Numbered from the stretch's first letter, positions 1 to 10,741 are shown. The stretch: DNA of 64,000 nt from Blastocladiella emersonii ATCC 22665 (GCA_025594325.1 JANHCV010000010.1:806001-870000); one strand, 5' to 3'. The notes: generated from the letters alone by a model not told the origin. Program-made: numbers and translations.

Positions 1-393
1 TGCGAGTTCTCGGGCTTGTTGAGCAGGAACAGCACGCCCGGCGCGATGTTGGTCGGCCCGAGGAACGCGGACGAGAAGCCTACCGTACGGCGCAGTCAAG
101 GCTCGCGCGCGTGTCAGCTCATGAAAGCTCGCCGCGTGGCTGAAGTATGAAGTGAGCTTGAACGGACCTGAGCACCACTTGCTGCTGGCGAGCGAGTAGC
201 CCTGGCACGTTCGTCCGGGCACGCCCGACTTGAACCCGGGCTCGAGGACCGCCTCGGTCGTCCCCGCGGCGAGCAGCAGGATAAGGGCGAGGAAGACGGC
301 CGAGGCGGCGACCGTGGCGCCGTGGCGGTGGTCGTGCCGCGAGGGGCGGACCCACGACGGCACCGAGGAGGGACGGCGGCCGGCGGCGGTCAT
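1..393 (-). CDS. Hypothetical secreted or membrane-anchored protein (5' part; runs off the window)
   Basis: The reading starts at the ATG at 393 and goes left. The first exon (393-168) ends at a GTCCGT donor; an 88-nt intron (167-80) contains a CTGAC branch-like motif and ends in TAG; the second exon starts at 79 and leaves the window. A basic N-terminus is followed by a hydrophobic stretch at residues 28-44 (core VFLALILLL), which fits a signal peptide or signal anchor. Downstream residues include KWCSGFSSAFLGPTN across the splice. I recognise no family. The 3' end is outside the window, so total length and any catalytic domain are unknown. The start is chosen because it puts the hydrophobic segment at the N-terminus. 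Confidence 0.5.
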   Translation of the reverse strand, partial: MTAAGRRPSSVPSWVRPSRHDHRHGATVAASAVFLALILLLAAGTTEAVLEPGFKSGVPGRTCQGYSLASSKWCSGPFKLTSYFSHAASFHELTRARALTAPYGRLLVRVPRADQHRAGRAVPAQQARELA

Positions 394-843
394 GGTGGAC
401 GAAGGCGTGAGCGGCGCGGCGGCGACAGTTTCGAACGAAGTGATGGAGGTAGTGGTGCGAGATGCGGCCTGCGCGAGAGAACTGCCAGCGTTTGGATATG
501 AGGTAGAGGGTCCAGCCCGAAGCGGTTGCACAAAGTCGTGCGCGAGTCGAGGAGCCGAACAAACGTTGCGAGCGGGGAGAGTGGAAAGAGGACCGATTCA
601 AGGACGGCGGCGGCGACTCCCTGCGCAGTTCCCGAACAGGGTGGGCGATTTGATGAAATGGGTGATGAGCCACACGGGGCTTGCAGCCGACGCTGCGGAA
701 TACGCGTTGAGCCACAGTCACGTGCGCTCACGTCACGCGCGAGACACGGTGTGAGACACTCGCCGACGCGTCCCCGCGGCGCGGATTCGGTTGGGAAAAG
801 TCGGATTCACGCGTCTTTAACAGAACTCCACTAGTATACCACT
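394..843. other. Intergenic, no feature seen
   Basis: About 450 nt separate the start of the leftmost gene from the 3' end of the next minus-strand gene. Overlapping short frames on both strands show no family resemblance. It presumably holds the promoter of the leftmost gene; no clear TATA box was found. Confidence 0.4.
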
Positions 844-1623
844 TCAAATACCGCTCTCGGCGGCCGCGCGGTGCGCCGGGTGCTCGGCCCACCACGATCC
901 GACGTCGACCTTGCCCGCGATCACAAAGTCGAGCATGCGCTCCAGCGTCACCGAGAGCGACTCGTTGTGCTCGACGGCAGCTGCAGCCGAGCGCTCGCCT
1001 GCCCGAGACGCCGTTGCCGAGGCAGGATGGGATGTTGGAGCGCGAGGTGAACCCGCGCGCGAGGCCGTGGGTGGCGCGTCTGCTTGAGCGTCGGAGGCCG
1101 GGTCAGCTTGGGCTTGGATCTCGACGGCAATCGGACACAGCGACACGACGCGATGGTGATGTTCGACGCGAAAGAGCCAGCGCTACAGGTAAGGTACGCG
1201 CGCAGCGCCCGGAGGGCTTGCTTATGTGAGCCGAGAAATAGACGCTGATCAGCTCGGCAGATCCAAGCGCCCGCGCCGATACAGCATCCCATCGGCTGTC
1301 TTGGCGACTATCGGCGCCAGGCGCGCCTCGCGGACTGAGCCACCATTGGCGCGCCGCGCCACGCCGGCGGAAACGGCTCGTACCTGCTCACCAGCCGATG
1401 TCTGGATGTGACGCCAGTAGCCGCGCGTCGTCGACGACGGGATTGGCTTCCCCATGCTCGGCTTGCTGAACGTCGTCTGGTACTGCGCGGGCCGCTCCGA
1501 CACGACGGCGAGCCCGTCGGCGGGCACGTTGATGGGCGTCGTGCTCATGGCCCACTCGCGCGACAGCTTGAGCGAGCCGAGGATCCGCTCAATGTCGGCG
1601 ATGGCTGATGCATGGTCTGTCAT
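844..1623 (-). CDS. Hypothetical protein, probably two exons
   Basis: Starting at the ATG at 1623, a frame of about 100 codons (MTDHASAIADIERILGSLKL...) is followed by a second coding block that ends at 844 (...SLCPIAVEIQAQ ... GKVDVGSWWAEHP). A good acceptor (TGTAG) lies at about 1196 and would open the second block in phase 0 as RWLFRVEHHHRVVSLCPIA. The matching donor is uncertain; a phase-0 GTCGCC near 1310 is one choice. The product would be a little over 200 residues with no signal peptide or membrane segment. I do not recognise it. The proline/alanine/serine-rich middle and conserved-looking ends suggest a real gene, but the exon model is tentative. Confidence 0.4.
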
Positions 1624-2089
1624 GGTGTCTTAACGCATGGGGTGCTTGAAGCTGGCGGGCGCGAGGTTCAGGGACCGAGGTTTGGAGGTGACGCGAGCGC
1701 GATGCGCCTGAATGGGAGACATTACTGGTCAAGTTAACGACGCGTCATTCACGACGCGTCGCTTCATTGTCGACAGGCGCGGAGCTCATGGGTCAGTATT
1801 CTAAAACGTGTCGCGGTATCAGGAAATCCCGGATGGCGTTTAATTTTCGCTGCAGCGGCGCCACCTGCGCCACCGCGCCACGCTTCACGTTGCCGTTGCG
1901 CCGCCCTTCCTCCTCGACGACACCGAACGACGCCATGGAGTTCGCTCGGACACACGGCCGATGTATCGCGCGCGCTGAAGCGCTAGAGACTTGTTCTTGC
2001 GACTTATTGCACTCAACTTGCCGTGTCGGCGCACGGCCACCTCGCTCGACCGCCTCACTCTCGCCTCACCAACCACTTTCTCGCATCCC
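1624..2089. other. Divergent promoter region
   Basis: 466 nt lie between two start codons that point away from each other (minus-strand gene at 1623, chitin deacetylase at 2090). The direct repeat CATTCACGACGCGTCG / CGACGCGTCATTC around 1740-1765 is the only structure noticed. The stretch just before 2090 is C/T-rich, as in the other leaders of this window. Confidence 0.4.
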
Positions 2090-3566
2090 ATGGCCAAGAC
2101 GCTCACCCTGGCGGTGATCTTCGTCGCCGTGGCGCTGCTCGCTCTCCACGCCGAGGCCGCGACCTTCGCGCCGCCGAGCGACTGGTGCTACGTCGGCAAC
2201 TGCGCGCAGCCGCCCGCCGCGGCCGTCAAGTCGTACCTCGATGCCGAGCAGGCCGCGCTCGGCAACGGGCCCGCCAAGTGCGGCAACGGCGTGTGCGAGA
2301 TTCACCTCGGAGAGACGTGTGCGTCGTGCGCCGCCGACTGCGGCCAGTGCGCCATGGCCGCGCCCATCCGCGAGTGCAAGGTCAAGGGCGCCATGGCGCT
2401 GACGTTCGACGACGGGAGTTCGCAGTTTACGAGCGAGCTTGTTGATACGCTGAACGCGGTCAAGGTCCGCGGCACGTTCTTCGTGCTCGGCGTCGAGGTC
2501 ATGCGCACGCAGGTCCAGGGCGCGGCGCTCAAGAAGGCCTTCGACTGTACGTTGCTTCCGTACCGCCACGACTTCAAGGCGATGCTCACCGTCCTCGCGT
2601 GCCTGTAGCCGGCCACGTCATTGGCCTGCACACGTACACGCACCGCAGCCTCGGCGACAGCGGCCACGTCCAGTACAACAACCGGCCGGTGCCCAAGGGC
2701 GCCATGCCGTTCGCCGACCTCCGCGCCGAGCTCGTCCTCAACGACGTGGCTGTGCACTCGGTCATCGGCAAGCACGCGCGCTTCGTGCGCCCGCCTTTCC
2801 TCGACTTCAACGCCAAATCGATGAACTTTATGGAGACGGCCGGCTATGTCCCCGTGAACATCAACGGTACGCTCTCTCGACCTCCGGGTGGTGCCGTGGC
2901 GCCCTGCCGATGCTCTGGCAGCTCTCTAACATCGTAACAACGCGATCTCATCGTTTAGCTGATTCCAACGACTGGAAGCTCAACGCAACCGAGCGAGCGA
3001 CCCCTGAAAACGTCCTCGCCCAGTTCCGCGCCGCCTTTGAGATTGCTCGCCCTGCTGGCTCGTGGATTCACCTCCAGCACGATACGCTCGGCTACGTACG
3101 GCTCGCTCTTTCTTTCGCGCACTCGTCCTCATCGACGCGCCGTTCGCGTCCGTTCCTCGTTCGACTCACACTCCGCTCACCCCACCGCTCACGCCGTATG
3201 TAGTCGGTCCGCGCCGTCAAGCTGATCATCGAGTACCTGCGGACGCAGCCAGGCGTCAAGCTGGTCGGTCTCGACGAGTGCCTCGGCCAGGACGCGTACC
3301 GCGGCGAAAAGGACCTCCCGTTCGTCAACCGCGCGCTCGCGGCGCGTCTCTCCGGCCAGCCGGGCGCCGCTAACGCGACGGCCACCAAGAAACCCGACAT
3401 TCTCTCGACGCCGACCGAGGGCGGCGCCAAGGCCGTCGCGGCCACCACCACGCCCGATGCGACCGCGCAGCAACAACAGGTGTCGGCGGCGGCGGGCACG
3501 GGCACCGGCTCCGCGTGGAGCGCTGCGGCCATGGCTGCTGCGGCCGTGGTTGCTGCGGTTTTGTAA
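2090..3566 (+). CDS. Chitin deacetylase-like polysaccharide deacetylase, GPI-anchored (copy 1)
   Basis: Four exons (2090-2546, 2609-2866, 2959-3095, 3204-3566) give 404 residues in frame. It should remove acetyl groups from chitin at the cell surface (NodB/carbohydrate esterase 4 family). Residues 1-22 form a signal peptide. A Cys-rich module follows (DWCYVGNC ... CGNGVCE..GETCASC..DCGQC). NodB motifs in order: TFDDG (catalytic base and metal Asp; the usual next Pro is Ser), HVIGLHTYTH (metal histidines), RPPFLDF, and IHLQHD. The tail is Ala/Thr-rich and ends in a hydrophobic stretch (AAAVVAAVL), typical of a GPI signal. Introns start GTACGT, GTACGC and GTACGG. The start at 2090 is chosen because it begins the signal peptide; an upstream in-frame Met would bury it. 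It is tandem with copy 2. Substrate preference is inferred from family only. Confidence 0.9.
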
Positions 3567-3834
3567 GGACCACACACCCAATCACTCGACTCACACTCGC
3601 GCGCATGGCTCACTGGATATACAGTTCACGTTTTTGCGCTCGCTCGTGCAGGTCAGGGACTCGATGATCGACCGACTTGAGCTCGCAACCTGGCAGCGAC
3701 AGCCTGGTGCCTCGCACGATCCCTCGCTTGTGTCCCGCTCAAAGGGCTTCGAGAGCAGCTCACTCTCCCGCAAGCATCGAACCATCGTCCTCAAACACTA
3801 TACCATAGACTAGACGGCCGCTGATAGACCACAC

Positions 3835-5391
3835 ATGGCTCACCCGCCCCACGCCCTCTCGCTGCTGCTCGTCCTCGCCCTGCTCGTGACGACCGTCACC
3901 GCCGCCTTCCCGCCCGCGAGCGAGTGGTGCTACCGCGGCAACTGCGCGCAGCCTCCCGCTGGTCTCGTCGCTCGCGACGTCGCGGCAGAGAACACGTACT
4001 TTGGCCCCGGCCCGGCGCGCTGCGGCGACGGGATCTGCGACGTCCGCAACGGCGAGACGTGCGCGAGCTGCCCCGCCGACTGCGGCGGGTGCACGCAGGG
4101 ATCGCCCCTGCGCCGGTGCCGCGCCCGCAACGTGTTTGCGCTGACCATCGACGATGGCCCGACGTCGGTCCGTTTCGCCGGCGACGATCTGATGACGACG
4201 CCCGAGGCACTGGATTGACGCCACGCGCTTCTCTAGTTCACCGCGGACACGGTCCGCTCGCTCAACGCGCTCGGCGTCAAGGCCACGTTCTTCGTCAACG
4301 GGGTCAAGGTGATGCGCGACCCGCAGTATGCCGCGGCCATGAAGCTCGCCTACGACAGTATGTTTCCCTCGCGTCGCGCCACGCACATGAGTCTCGCGCG
4401 CCCGCGCATCAAGCCGCATGCATGAATGAACGCTGACGCGCCGCGCCACACCTGCCCCCTTCCTCTAGGCGGCCATACGATCGGCACGCACACCTACTCG
4501 CATCGCAGCTTCGGGCCCAGCGGCGACGTGGCCGAGCCGGCGCGCGCGGTCCCGCGTGGCCCTGCGCCGTTCGCCCACATGCGCACCGAGCTCGTCATGA
4601 ACGACATTGCGATCCAGTCGGTGATCGGCGTGCGCCCGCGCTTCTTCCGCCCGCCGTACCTCGAGTTCCGCGCCGAGGCCATGGTGCTGCTCGACACGGC
4701 CGGGTACGACGTGGTTAACGTCAACGGTACGCCGCGACGACGCGTCACTTGGCGTCCATCACCTCTCTGATCACACCCCGTCCGCGTAGTCGACAGCGAC
4801 GACTGGCGACTTGAGAACTCGGCCAACGCGACGCCCGCCAAGGTGATCGAGCAGTTCATGGCCTCGTTCGCGCGCAGCCGCGGCGACGGGTCGCACATCT
4901 CGCTCCAGCACGACACGTACGCGTACTCGATGCGCGCGATCCCGGACCTCGTCCGCGACCTGCAGCGCCAGGGCTTGCGATTTGTCGGCATGGACGAGTG
5001 TCTCGGCGCGCCGGCGTACCGCGCCGGAGGGGATAACCCGTTCCTCGCTAAGCGCCTCGAGGGCAAGATCGCGGGCAACCAGCCGCAGCCGACGACTAGT
5101 ACGACGGCTAGCTCGACTTCGGCGGCTACTTTGACTACCACCTCGGCGGCCACGGCGGCGACGGGTACGGCGACGGCCGCCCCGACGGGCACGGCGACCG
5201 AGTCCGCCACCAGCGGCGCGGCGGGCGGCGCGAGCCCGACGGGCACGCCCAGCATCAACGGTGGCGGATCCAAGCCGAGCGGCGTCAACAACAACACGCC
5301 GACCTCGGGCGCCGGCGGCCACCACGGTGGCGTCGTCCCGCTCGCTCTCGTCGCGGGCGTCGCCGCCGCCCTTGTCGCCCTCCTCGGTTGA
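3835..5391 (+). CDS. Chitin deacetylase-like polysaccharide deacetylase, GPI-anchored (copy 2)
   Basis: Four exons (3835-4167, 4237-4357, 4469-4726, 4790-5391) give 437 residues. Same plan as the upstream copy: signal peptide ending near TVTAA, Cys-rich module (EWCYRGNC ... CGDGICD..GETCASC..DCGGC), NodB domain with TIDDGPTS, HTIGTHTYSH, RPPYLEF and ISLQHD, then a Thr/Ser/Ala-rich stalk and a hydrophobic C-terminus (VPLALVAGVAAALVALLG), consistent with GPI anchoring. Introns 2 and 3 sit at the same codons as introns 1 and 2 of copy 1, but copy 2 has an extra intron straight after motif 1 and lacks copy 1's intron after the HD motif. The two genes are 268 bp apart in the same direction, so they arose by tandem duplication. 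The longer Ser/Thr stalk would place the catalytic domain farther from the membrane. Confidence 0.9.
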
Positions 5392-6072
5392 TCGGCCGGT
5401 CCAGGGACGTTGGGCGAACGACGCCCGCTCGGCAAGAATACGCGTTGGCCGTCGCCACAGCGCCGCCATGGCGGTGGCGTGGGCTCGAAATAGACTGCGT
5501 TTCCGCCCGGCCGGGTGCACCCGCGTCGGTGGTGCTTGTGATTCTTCCGTTTGCTCGCGAGAGTTGTTTCATCGCGGAGATGAGGTTGCCGCCGCGCTGT
5601 GACGTAGCGCGCGGACCCAGGAAGCCAGCATGAAAATTCGGGGCCCTGAGTGTGAGGAGGGGGCGCCCGCGGCCGTCGTCGTCGACGACGCGATCGCGTC
5701 GCGTGGAAGGTCAGAGAGCTCGGCCATGGCGGATCGCGTCCACGGTGACTAGCGTGATGCGCGCGGAAATGAACAAGGGAACATGGGTCCCGTGGGGCGA
5801 GGTGAAATGAACTTGGCCGTGGTGGCGGGCGGGCGGTCGGATTTTCTGCTTGAAACGCGTAGCCGCGGTGGCCGCCCACTGCGCCGACGGCGGCGGCCGG
5901 CCTCGACAACATGGGCGGCCGCCCTCCCGCTTGCTCTCTCTCCCGCATCACATCACTCCCGGTCCCTGCGCGCGCGCGATCCTATAAAGCTGCTGGCAGC
6001 CCCCCGCGCACCCTCTCCTCTCTCCCGCTCCCAACCAACCTTCTTCCTCCTCCCCCCTCAACCACCATCACC
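5392..6072. other. Intergenic with aquaglyceroporin promoter
   Basis: 681 nt separate the deacetylase stop and the aquaglyceroporin start. A TATA box lies at 5983-5989. The final 70 nt before the ATG are C/T-rich. No gene was recognised in the rest. Confidence 0.5.
5983..5989 (+). promoter_or_regulatory. TATA box of the aquaglyceroporin gene
   Basis: TATAAAG stands 90 nt before the ATG at 6073 and is followed by a pyrimidine-rich leader. The neighbouring aldo-keto reductase has the same box at almost the same distance (89 nt). A strong TATA is uncommon in this window and suggests a regulated or highly expressed gene. Confidence 0.6.
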
Positions 6073-7598
6073 ATGTCGTCCCCACAGCTGTCCGAGAAGC
6101 CCGACATGGAGTCGCAGGCCACCAAGATCTCGGGTCTCCGCCGGCTGCAGATCCAGTACCGCGAGGAGCTGTCCGAGTTCTTCGGCACGCTTATCATGCT
6201 GCTGTTCGGTCTCGGTGTCGTCGCCCAGACGGTGCTGTCCAAGGGCGCCGCCGGCGACTCGCTGTCGATCCACATCTCGTGGTGCCTCGCCGTCGTCTTC
6301 GGCATCTACTGCTCGGCGCCGTCCGGCGCGCACCTCAACCCGTCGGTGACGATCGGCCTCGGTACGGTTTCTCACGCTCGCCTCTGCTCCTCTCCCTTCC
6401 TGTCCCTCTCGCTCGCGCGCTCGCTAGCCCTGCCCGTTCCCACTCCCTCCCTCCCTGCCGCGTGTTGGCTGTTGTTGCGCCGTGGGGCCGAGGTAGCCGT
6501 GCACGCAGTCCTTGGCCCGCGCGGCTTGCCGTCGGCTTCCACGTCGCGCTCCCCCCGCGCCCTCATGGTTCGCGCCACATCGCTAGATCCCGTGTTTCAC
6601 GGGCTGGTTGCAGGAACATCTCGTTTCATCGCTCCGCCCGCTCGGGACGCTGGGACTGCCTGCTGCACCGCGCCGCGGTCCGCGTCGCTGAATGGCCAGC
6701 GATGGTCGCCCCCGCCGCGGTGATTCGTCGGGCCGTGGAATGAGCCTCATATTCCACGGCGGCCAGCAGCGGGCTACGTGGCGTGCGGCGCGCGGCGCGG
6801 TTCCCCCAACACCGCTATGCTCGCCTCGAGCGTGTTTGATGGCGCTGCTGATCCCCGAGCCGACGCGTCTCGTCCCTTGCAGCCCGGCTGCATGCCGCGT
6901 GGCGCGGCGCGAGCCAGCCCTCGATGCGACCATCCCAACTCTACATGATCCCTGCATCGTCGTCAACCCTCGATGGACTATCGCTAACCTCTACCTCGTC
7001 CTTCGCCGTAGCCGTGCACGGTGGCTTCGCCTGGTCCAAGGTCCCGCGGTACATTCTGGCGCAGATGCTCGGCGGCGTGGTCGCTGGCCTGCTCGTCTAC
7101 ATCAACTACATTTCGGCGTTCAACGCGTACGACGGCGGCGTGCGCACGGTGCCGCAGCGCGGCGACGCCGCGGCGGCCAAGATCGCGACCGCGGGCGTGT
7201 TCGCGACGTACCCGGCCGACTACCTGAACATCCCCGGCATGTTCTTCTCCGAGTTCTTTGCCACCATGCTCCTGTTCATCGGCATCCTGGCCATCGGCGA
7301 GGCCAAGAACGCCAACGCGCCCAAGTCGTACGGCCCGATCGCCGTCGGTCTCCTCGTCCTCGTCATCGGCTGCACGTTCGGCGTCCAGACGGGTTACGCC
7401 ATGAACCCCGCCCGTGATTTCGGCCCGCGTCTCGCTACCTTCATCGTCGGGTACGGCTCGGCCGTCTTCACCGCGTACGACGGCTACTTCTGGGTCCCGA
7501 TCGTCGCGCCCGTGCTCGGCGCTGTCTTTGGCGGCTACGTCTTCAAGCTGTTCCTCCACTGGGACGAGGACGAGGCCAAACTCGTCAAGGGCGAGTAA
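6073..7598 (+). CDS. Aquaglyceroporin (MIP family)
   Basis: Two exons (6073-6361, 7012-7598) encode 291 residues. The protein should be a six-TM channel passing glycerol, and possibly water, across the plasma membrane. The first half-helix motif is AHLNPSVTIG and the second is MNPARDFGPR; the Asp after NPAR is the signature of glycerol-conducting members, and NPS instead of NPA in the first motif is a tolerated variant. Joining across the intron gives SVTIGLAVHGGFAWSKVPRYI, matching the family with nothing missing, so the 650-nt intron is real and unusually long here. N- and C-termini are short, so this resembles simple facilitators rather than yeast Fps1. It is followed in the same direction by a glycerol-dehydrogenase-like reductase. 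Confidence 0.92.
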
Positions 7599-8157
7599 GT
7601 TGGCCTGCCCAAGGGACGCGACCAGCGTCTCGACCATCACCACCTCCGTTTTGAGAGTCCCCGCAGCGAGGGACTCCTCGACTAGATTTCCATCCTCTCA
7701 TTCTCCCGTACACTCGTGGCCATCGGTCCTTGTCGCCCTCGCGCTATGGCGAGGGCGAGGGACGCTTCGATGGCCCGCATCCTCACCACACCCGTTGTCA
7801 TTTGCTCTCCCACCCTTCCTCCTCCCCTAGACGTTGTTGCTGCAGCCAATAGCGAAAAGTGTTTTGCTCAACCTTGCGTGTGTATCTCTGAGGCGCGTCC
7901 TGGGATGCGAGACATCGGCGTCTCTCACGGGCCAAGCGCCACGTGCGGGGTTGCGTGATCGACGCGCTTCGTTCGGCTCTGCGGCGTGCTGACTGATCGC
8001 GCCTTGTTCGCGGCGATTCCGATGATGAGGGCCGACTGCCGCCTTCCTCCCCAACGGCCGGCCACGGCTATAAAGTGAGCGAGTGCCCCCGCTCTCCCTC
8101 CAGCGAGCTCTCTCAACTGGTCCCTGAACCACTACTACGCATCAACCACTACACACC
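7599..8157. other. Intergenic with aldo-keto reductase promoter
   Basis: 559 nt lie between the aquaglyceroporin stop and the reductase start. A TATA box is at 8069-8075 and a C/T-rich leader precedes the ATG. No other feature was seen. Confidence 0.5.
8069..8075 (+). promoter_or_regulatory. TATA box of the aldo-keto reductase gene
   Basis: TATAAAG lies 89 nt before the ATG at 8158. It is the same sequence at nearly the same spacing as upstream of the aquaglyceroporin, which hints at shared regulation. Confidence 0.6.
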
Positions 8158-9099
8158 ATGTCGCTCGGCCGCCACCTCGTCCTCAACACGGGCGCCAAGA
8201 TCCCGGCGCTGGGTCTCGGCACGTGGCAGAGCAAGCCCAACGAGGTTGGCAACGCGGTCGTGACGGCGCTCGACGCGGGCTACCGCCACCTGGACCTGGC
8301 GCACGTGTACCAGAACGAGGCCGAGATCGGTGCCGCGCTCAAGACGTGGTTCGCGGCGCACCCGGACGTCAAGCGGTCGGACGCCTTCATCACGTCCAAG
8401 CTGTGGAACACGTTCCACGCGCCCGCCGACGTGCAGAAGGGCCTCGAGACGTCCCTGCGCGACCTGCAGCTCGAGTACCTGGACCTGTACCTGATCCACT
8501 GGCCCATCGCGTTCAAGAACGACGGGACCGGCGCCCTCGCGCCCAAGGACGCAGACGGCCAGCTCGCGCTCGACACGACGCCGCTGCTCGACACGTGGAA
8601 GGCCATGGAGGCGCTGCTGGCGTCGGGCAAGGTCAAGGCGATCGGCGTGTCGAACGTCAACTCGGCCACGCTCCGGTACCTCGCGCAGAACGGCACCGTC
8701 GTGCCCGCCGTCAACCAGATCGAGCTCCACCCGTACCTGCCCCAGGACGAGCTGCTCGCCACCGCCAAGGAGCTCGGCGTCGTCCTCACGGCCTACTCGC
8801 CGCTCGGGTCCACGTCCGCGAACCCGTCGCTCCGCGAGAACGAGGTGATTGCCGAGATCGCGGCCAAGCACGGCAAGACCACGTCGCAGGTGCTCATCTC
8901 GTGGGCGATCCAGCGCGGGACCACGGTCATCCCCAAGTCGGTCAACGCCGACCGCGTCCGCGCCAACTTCAACGACTTTGTCCTCGACGAGGCCGACATG
9001 GCCAAGATCGCCGAGCTCGGCAAGGTCAACCTCCGCACCTGCGACCCCAAGGGGTTCTGGGGCGTCGATATCTTCTCGGAGAACAAGGTCATTGCCTAA
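8158..9099 (+). CDS. NADPH-dependent aldo-keto reductase, glycerol dehydrogenase (Gcy1)-like
   Basis: Single exon, 313 residues, the normal length for the family. It should be a cytosolic (alpha/beta)8-barrel enzyme interconverting an alcohol and a carbonyl with NADP(H). The catalytic tetrad is complete: Asp46 and Tyr51 (LDLAHVYQNE), Lys81 (TSKLWN) and His114 (LIHWP). GVSNVNSATL and the NADP-binding VIPKSVNADRVRANF are present. The C-terminal FWGVDIFSENK resembles glycerol 2-dehydrogenase/glyceraldehyde reductase (Gcy1) and xylose-reductase members. The adjacent glycerol channel favours glycerol or glyceraldehyde as substrate; this is inference, because aldo-keto reductases are promiscuous. 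A TATA box lies 89 nt upstream. Confidence 0.9.
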   Translation: MSLGRHLVLNTGAKIPALGLGTWQSKPNEVGNAVVTALDAGYRHLDLAHVYQNEAEIGAALKTWFAAHPDVKRSDAFITSKLWNTFHAPADVQKGLETSLRDLQLEYLDLYLIHWPIAFKNDGTGALAPKDADGQLALDTTPLLDTWKAMEALLASGKVKAIGVSNVNSATLRYLAQNGTVVPAVNQIELHPYLPQDELLATAKELGVVLTAYSPLGSTSANPSLRENEVIAEIAAKHGKTTSQVLISWAIQRGTTVIPKSVNADRVRANFNDFVLDEADMAKIAELGKVNLRTCDPKGFWGVDIFSENKVIA

Positions 9100-9320
9100 G
9101 CTCGCGCATTTAATACATGTACATTCATCTATCAGGACTTTGACACGGGTGGCAGGCGAGCTGACGGAAGCGTGCATCCGAGCCGAAGTGCGAGCCGAGT
9201 GAGTCGTTTGCTGTCTCGCAGCTCGTCTCGCACACGGCTTGCCTGCGCCTCTCAAAAGCGTCGGAGCAACCGGTAACCACACTCACTCTCTCCCCGCCTC
9301 CGCCACCCCTCGCACACAAG

Positions 9321-10140
9321 ATGAAATACGACGTCGCCAACACGATTGCCCTGCCCGAGACGGTGACGCCGGCGCTGTTCGGGGCCCTGCTCGCGCTGGT
9401 CGAGGAGAAGATGGGCGGCAACGACGGGTCGCACGACGTCGAGCACGTCCTGCGCGTGGTGCGCGTTGCCCTGCGCATCGCCCGCGCCGAGGCGGCCGCG
9501 GGCCGTGCGCCCAACGTTGACCTGCGCCGCGTCGTGGTCGTCGGCATGCTGCACGATGTCACGGACCACAAGTACATTGACGAGTACGTTCGCGGCAGCG
9601 AGTTCAAGGGCGAGGGACCGCGACTGATTACGCTCGCCGTGTAGCCCCGCCGAGGCGAACCGCGCCATCTACGAGACGCTGCAGGCGCACGGGTTCACGT
9701 CGTCGGACGTGGCGTGGGTGCTCGACACGATCGAGCTCATCTCGTTCCGCAAGGAGCAGGCGCGCATCGCCGCGGCCGCCGCTGCCGGCCAGCCCCTCCC
9801 CTCGCCGTCGCCCGAGCTGTGTGCGGTGCAGGACGCGGACCGCCTCGACGCCATTGGCGCGATTGGGATTGCGCGGTGCTTCACGTTCGGCGGGTCGCGC
9901 TCCCGCGCCCTGTACGAGGGCAACCACACGGACGCGGCGGCGATCGACGCCGAGGTCAGCAAGACGGGCGCCTTCGCGGCGTCGCCGGCGTCGCTGTACC
10001 ACTTCTACGAGAAGCTGTTCAAGCTCAAGGACCTCATGAAGACCGAGACGGGACGCAAGATGGCCGAGCGACGCCAGGCGGCGATGCACCGGTTCGTCGA
10101 CCAGTTCTGGTCCGAGGTCGCCCTCGACGAGGACGAGTAG
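9321..10140 (+). CDS. HD-domain phosphohydrolase
   Basis: Two exons (9321-9583, 9645-10140) encode 252 residues. The intron has a perfect GTACGT donor and a GTAG acceptor; joining gives DHKYIDDPAEANRAIYETL. HD motif residues are visible: the His in GSHDVEHVLRV (first metal ligand) and the HD pair in GMLHDVTDHKY; a further Asp in VQDADRLDAIGAIG is the usual fourth metal ligand. The arrangement matches the small stand-alone HD hydrolases (YpgQ/YedJ-like), which act on nucleotides or other phosphates; the substrate here is unknown. No signal peptide, so probably cytosolic. The last 80 residues are helical and charged. Confidence 0.85.
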
Positions 10141-10741
10141 ACGGGTGTGGGAGTGACATGATGGGAGTGATTGTAATACAAGCTTAGCTCCATTCGCGAC
10201 CACGCGTTGATGAGGGAGAGAGAATTCACGCCGGCCGTGCCGGGCGTAATACGCGCGCGATGATTGCCGGCCGGCAGCCCGCACGTGAGACCGGCGGCCC
10301 CAGCGCTCGCGCGGCGGCGCCCTTGGGGCTCTGCCTCTCCCTGCCCCGCTCGCTCTTCCACCGAGTCCGTCAGCATCGCGCAGTGCCCGTCGCCAACCCC
10401 ATCGACTCGGTGCACTTGCCCGCCTGCGCTCTGCGCTCCATGAATCTGTGATTGCCGGCCTCGTCGTCGCCCGCTCGCTGCCCTCGTGCCCACCGACCCG
10501 CTGCCCCGTTTCCCACCGCGACGTCCGCTAGTGCGGCTCGGCCCCAACCCGCCCTGCCGCTCCCGCACTCTGCCGCGACGTCACTCTGCCGCTGCTGCGC
10601 CCTGCCCTGCCCTGCCCTGCCCATCTCGTTGGGCATCTGGTGCTCCCGACCCGCTCGACCTCCTCGCTCCTTTGCATCGCTCCGCAGGTGGCGCACTCTC
10701 CCCTCCGCTGCTCGTTCTCGATACGAGCTCCGCCCGAAACC
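10141..10741. other. Intergenic, C-rich leader region
   Basis: 601 nt between the HD gene and the Mga2/Spt23-like gene. The second half is C/T-rich with a tandem CCTG pentamer-like run (CCTGCCCTGCCCTGCC) near 10600-10622. No TATA box or other gene was recognised. Confidence 0.4.

Noticed and set aside
6692-7011. Open frame inside the long aquaglyceroporin intron
   Set aside because: Joining exon 1 directly to 7012 restores the family sequence without a gap, so the frame is intronic.
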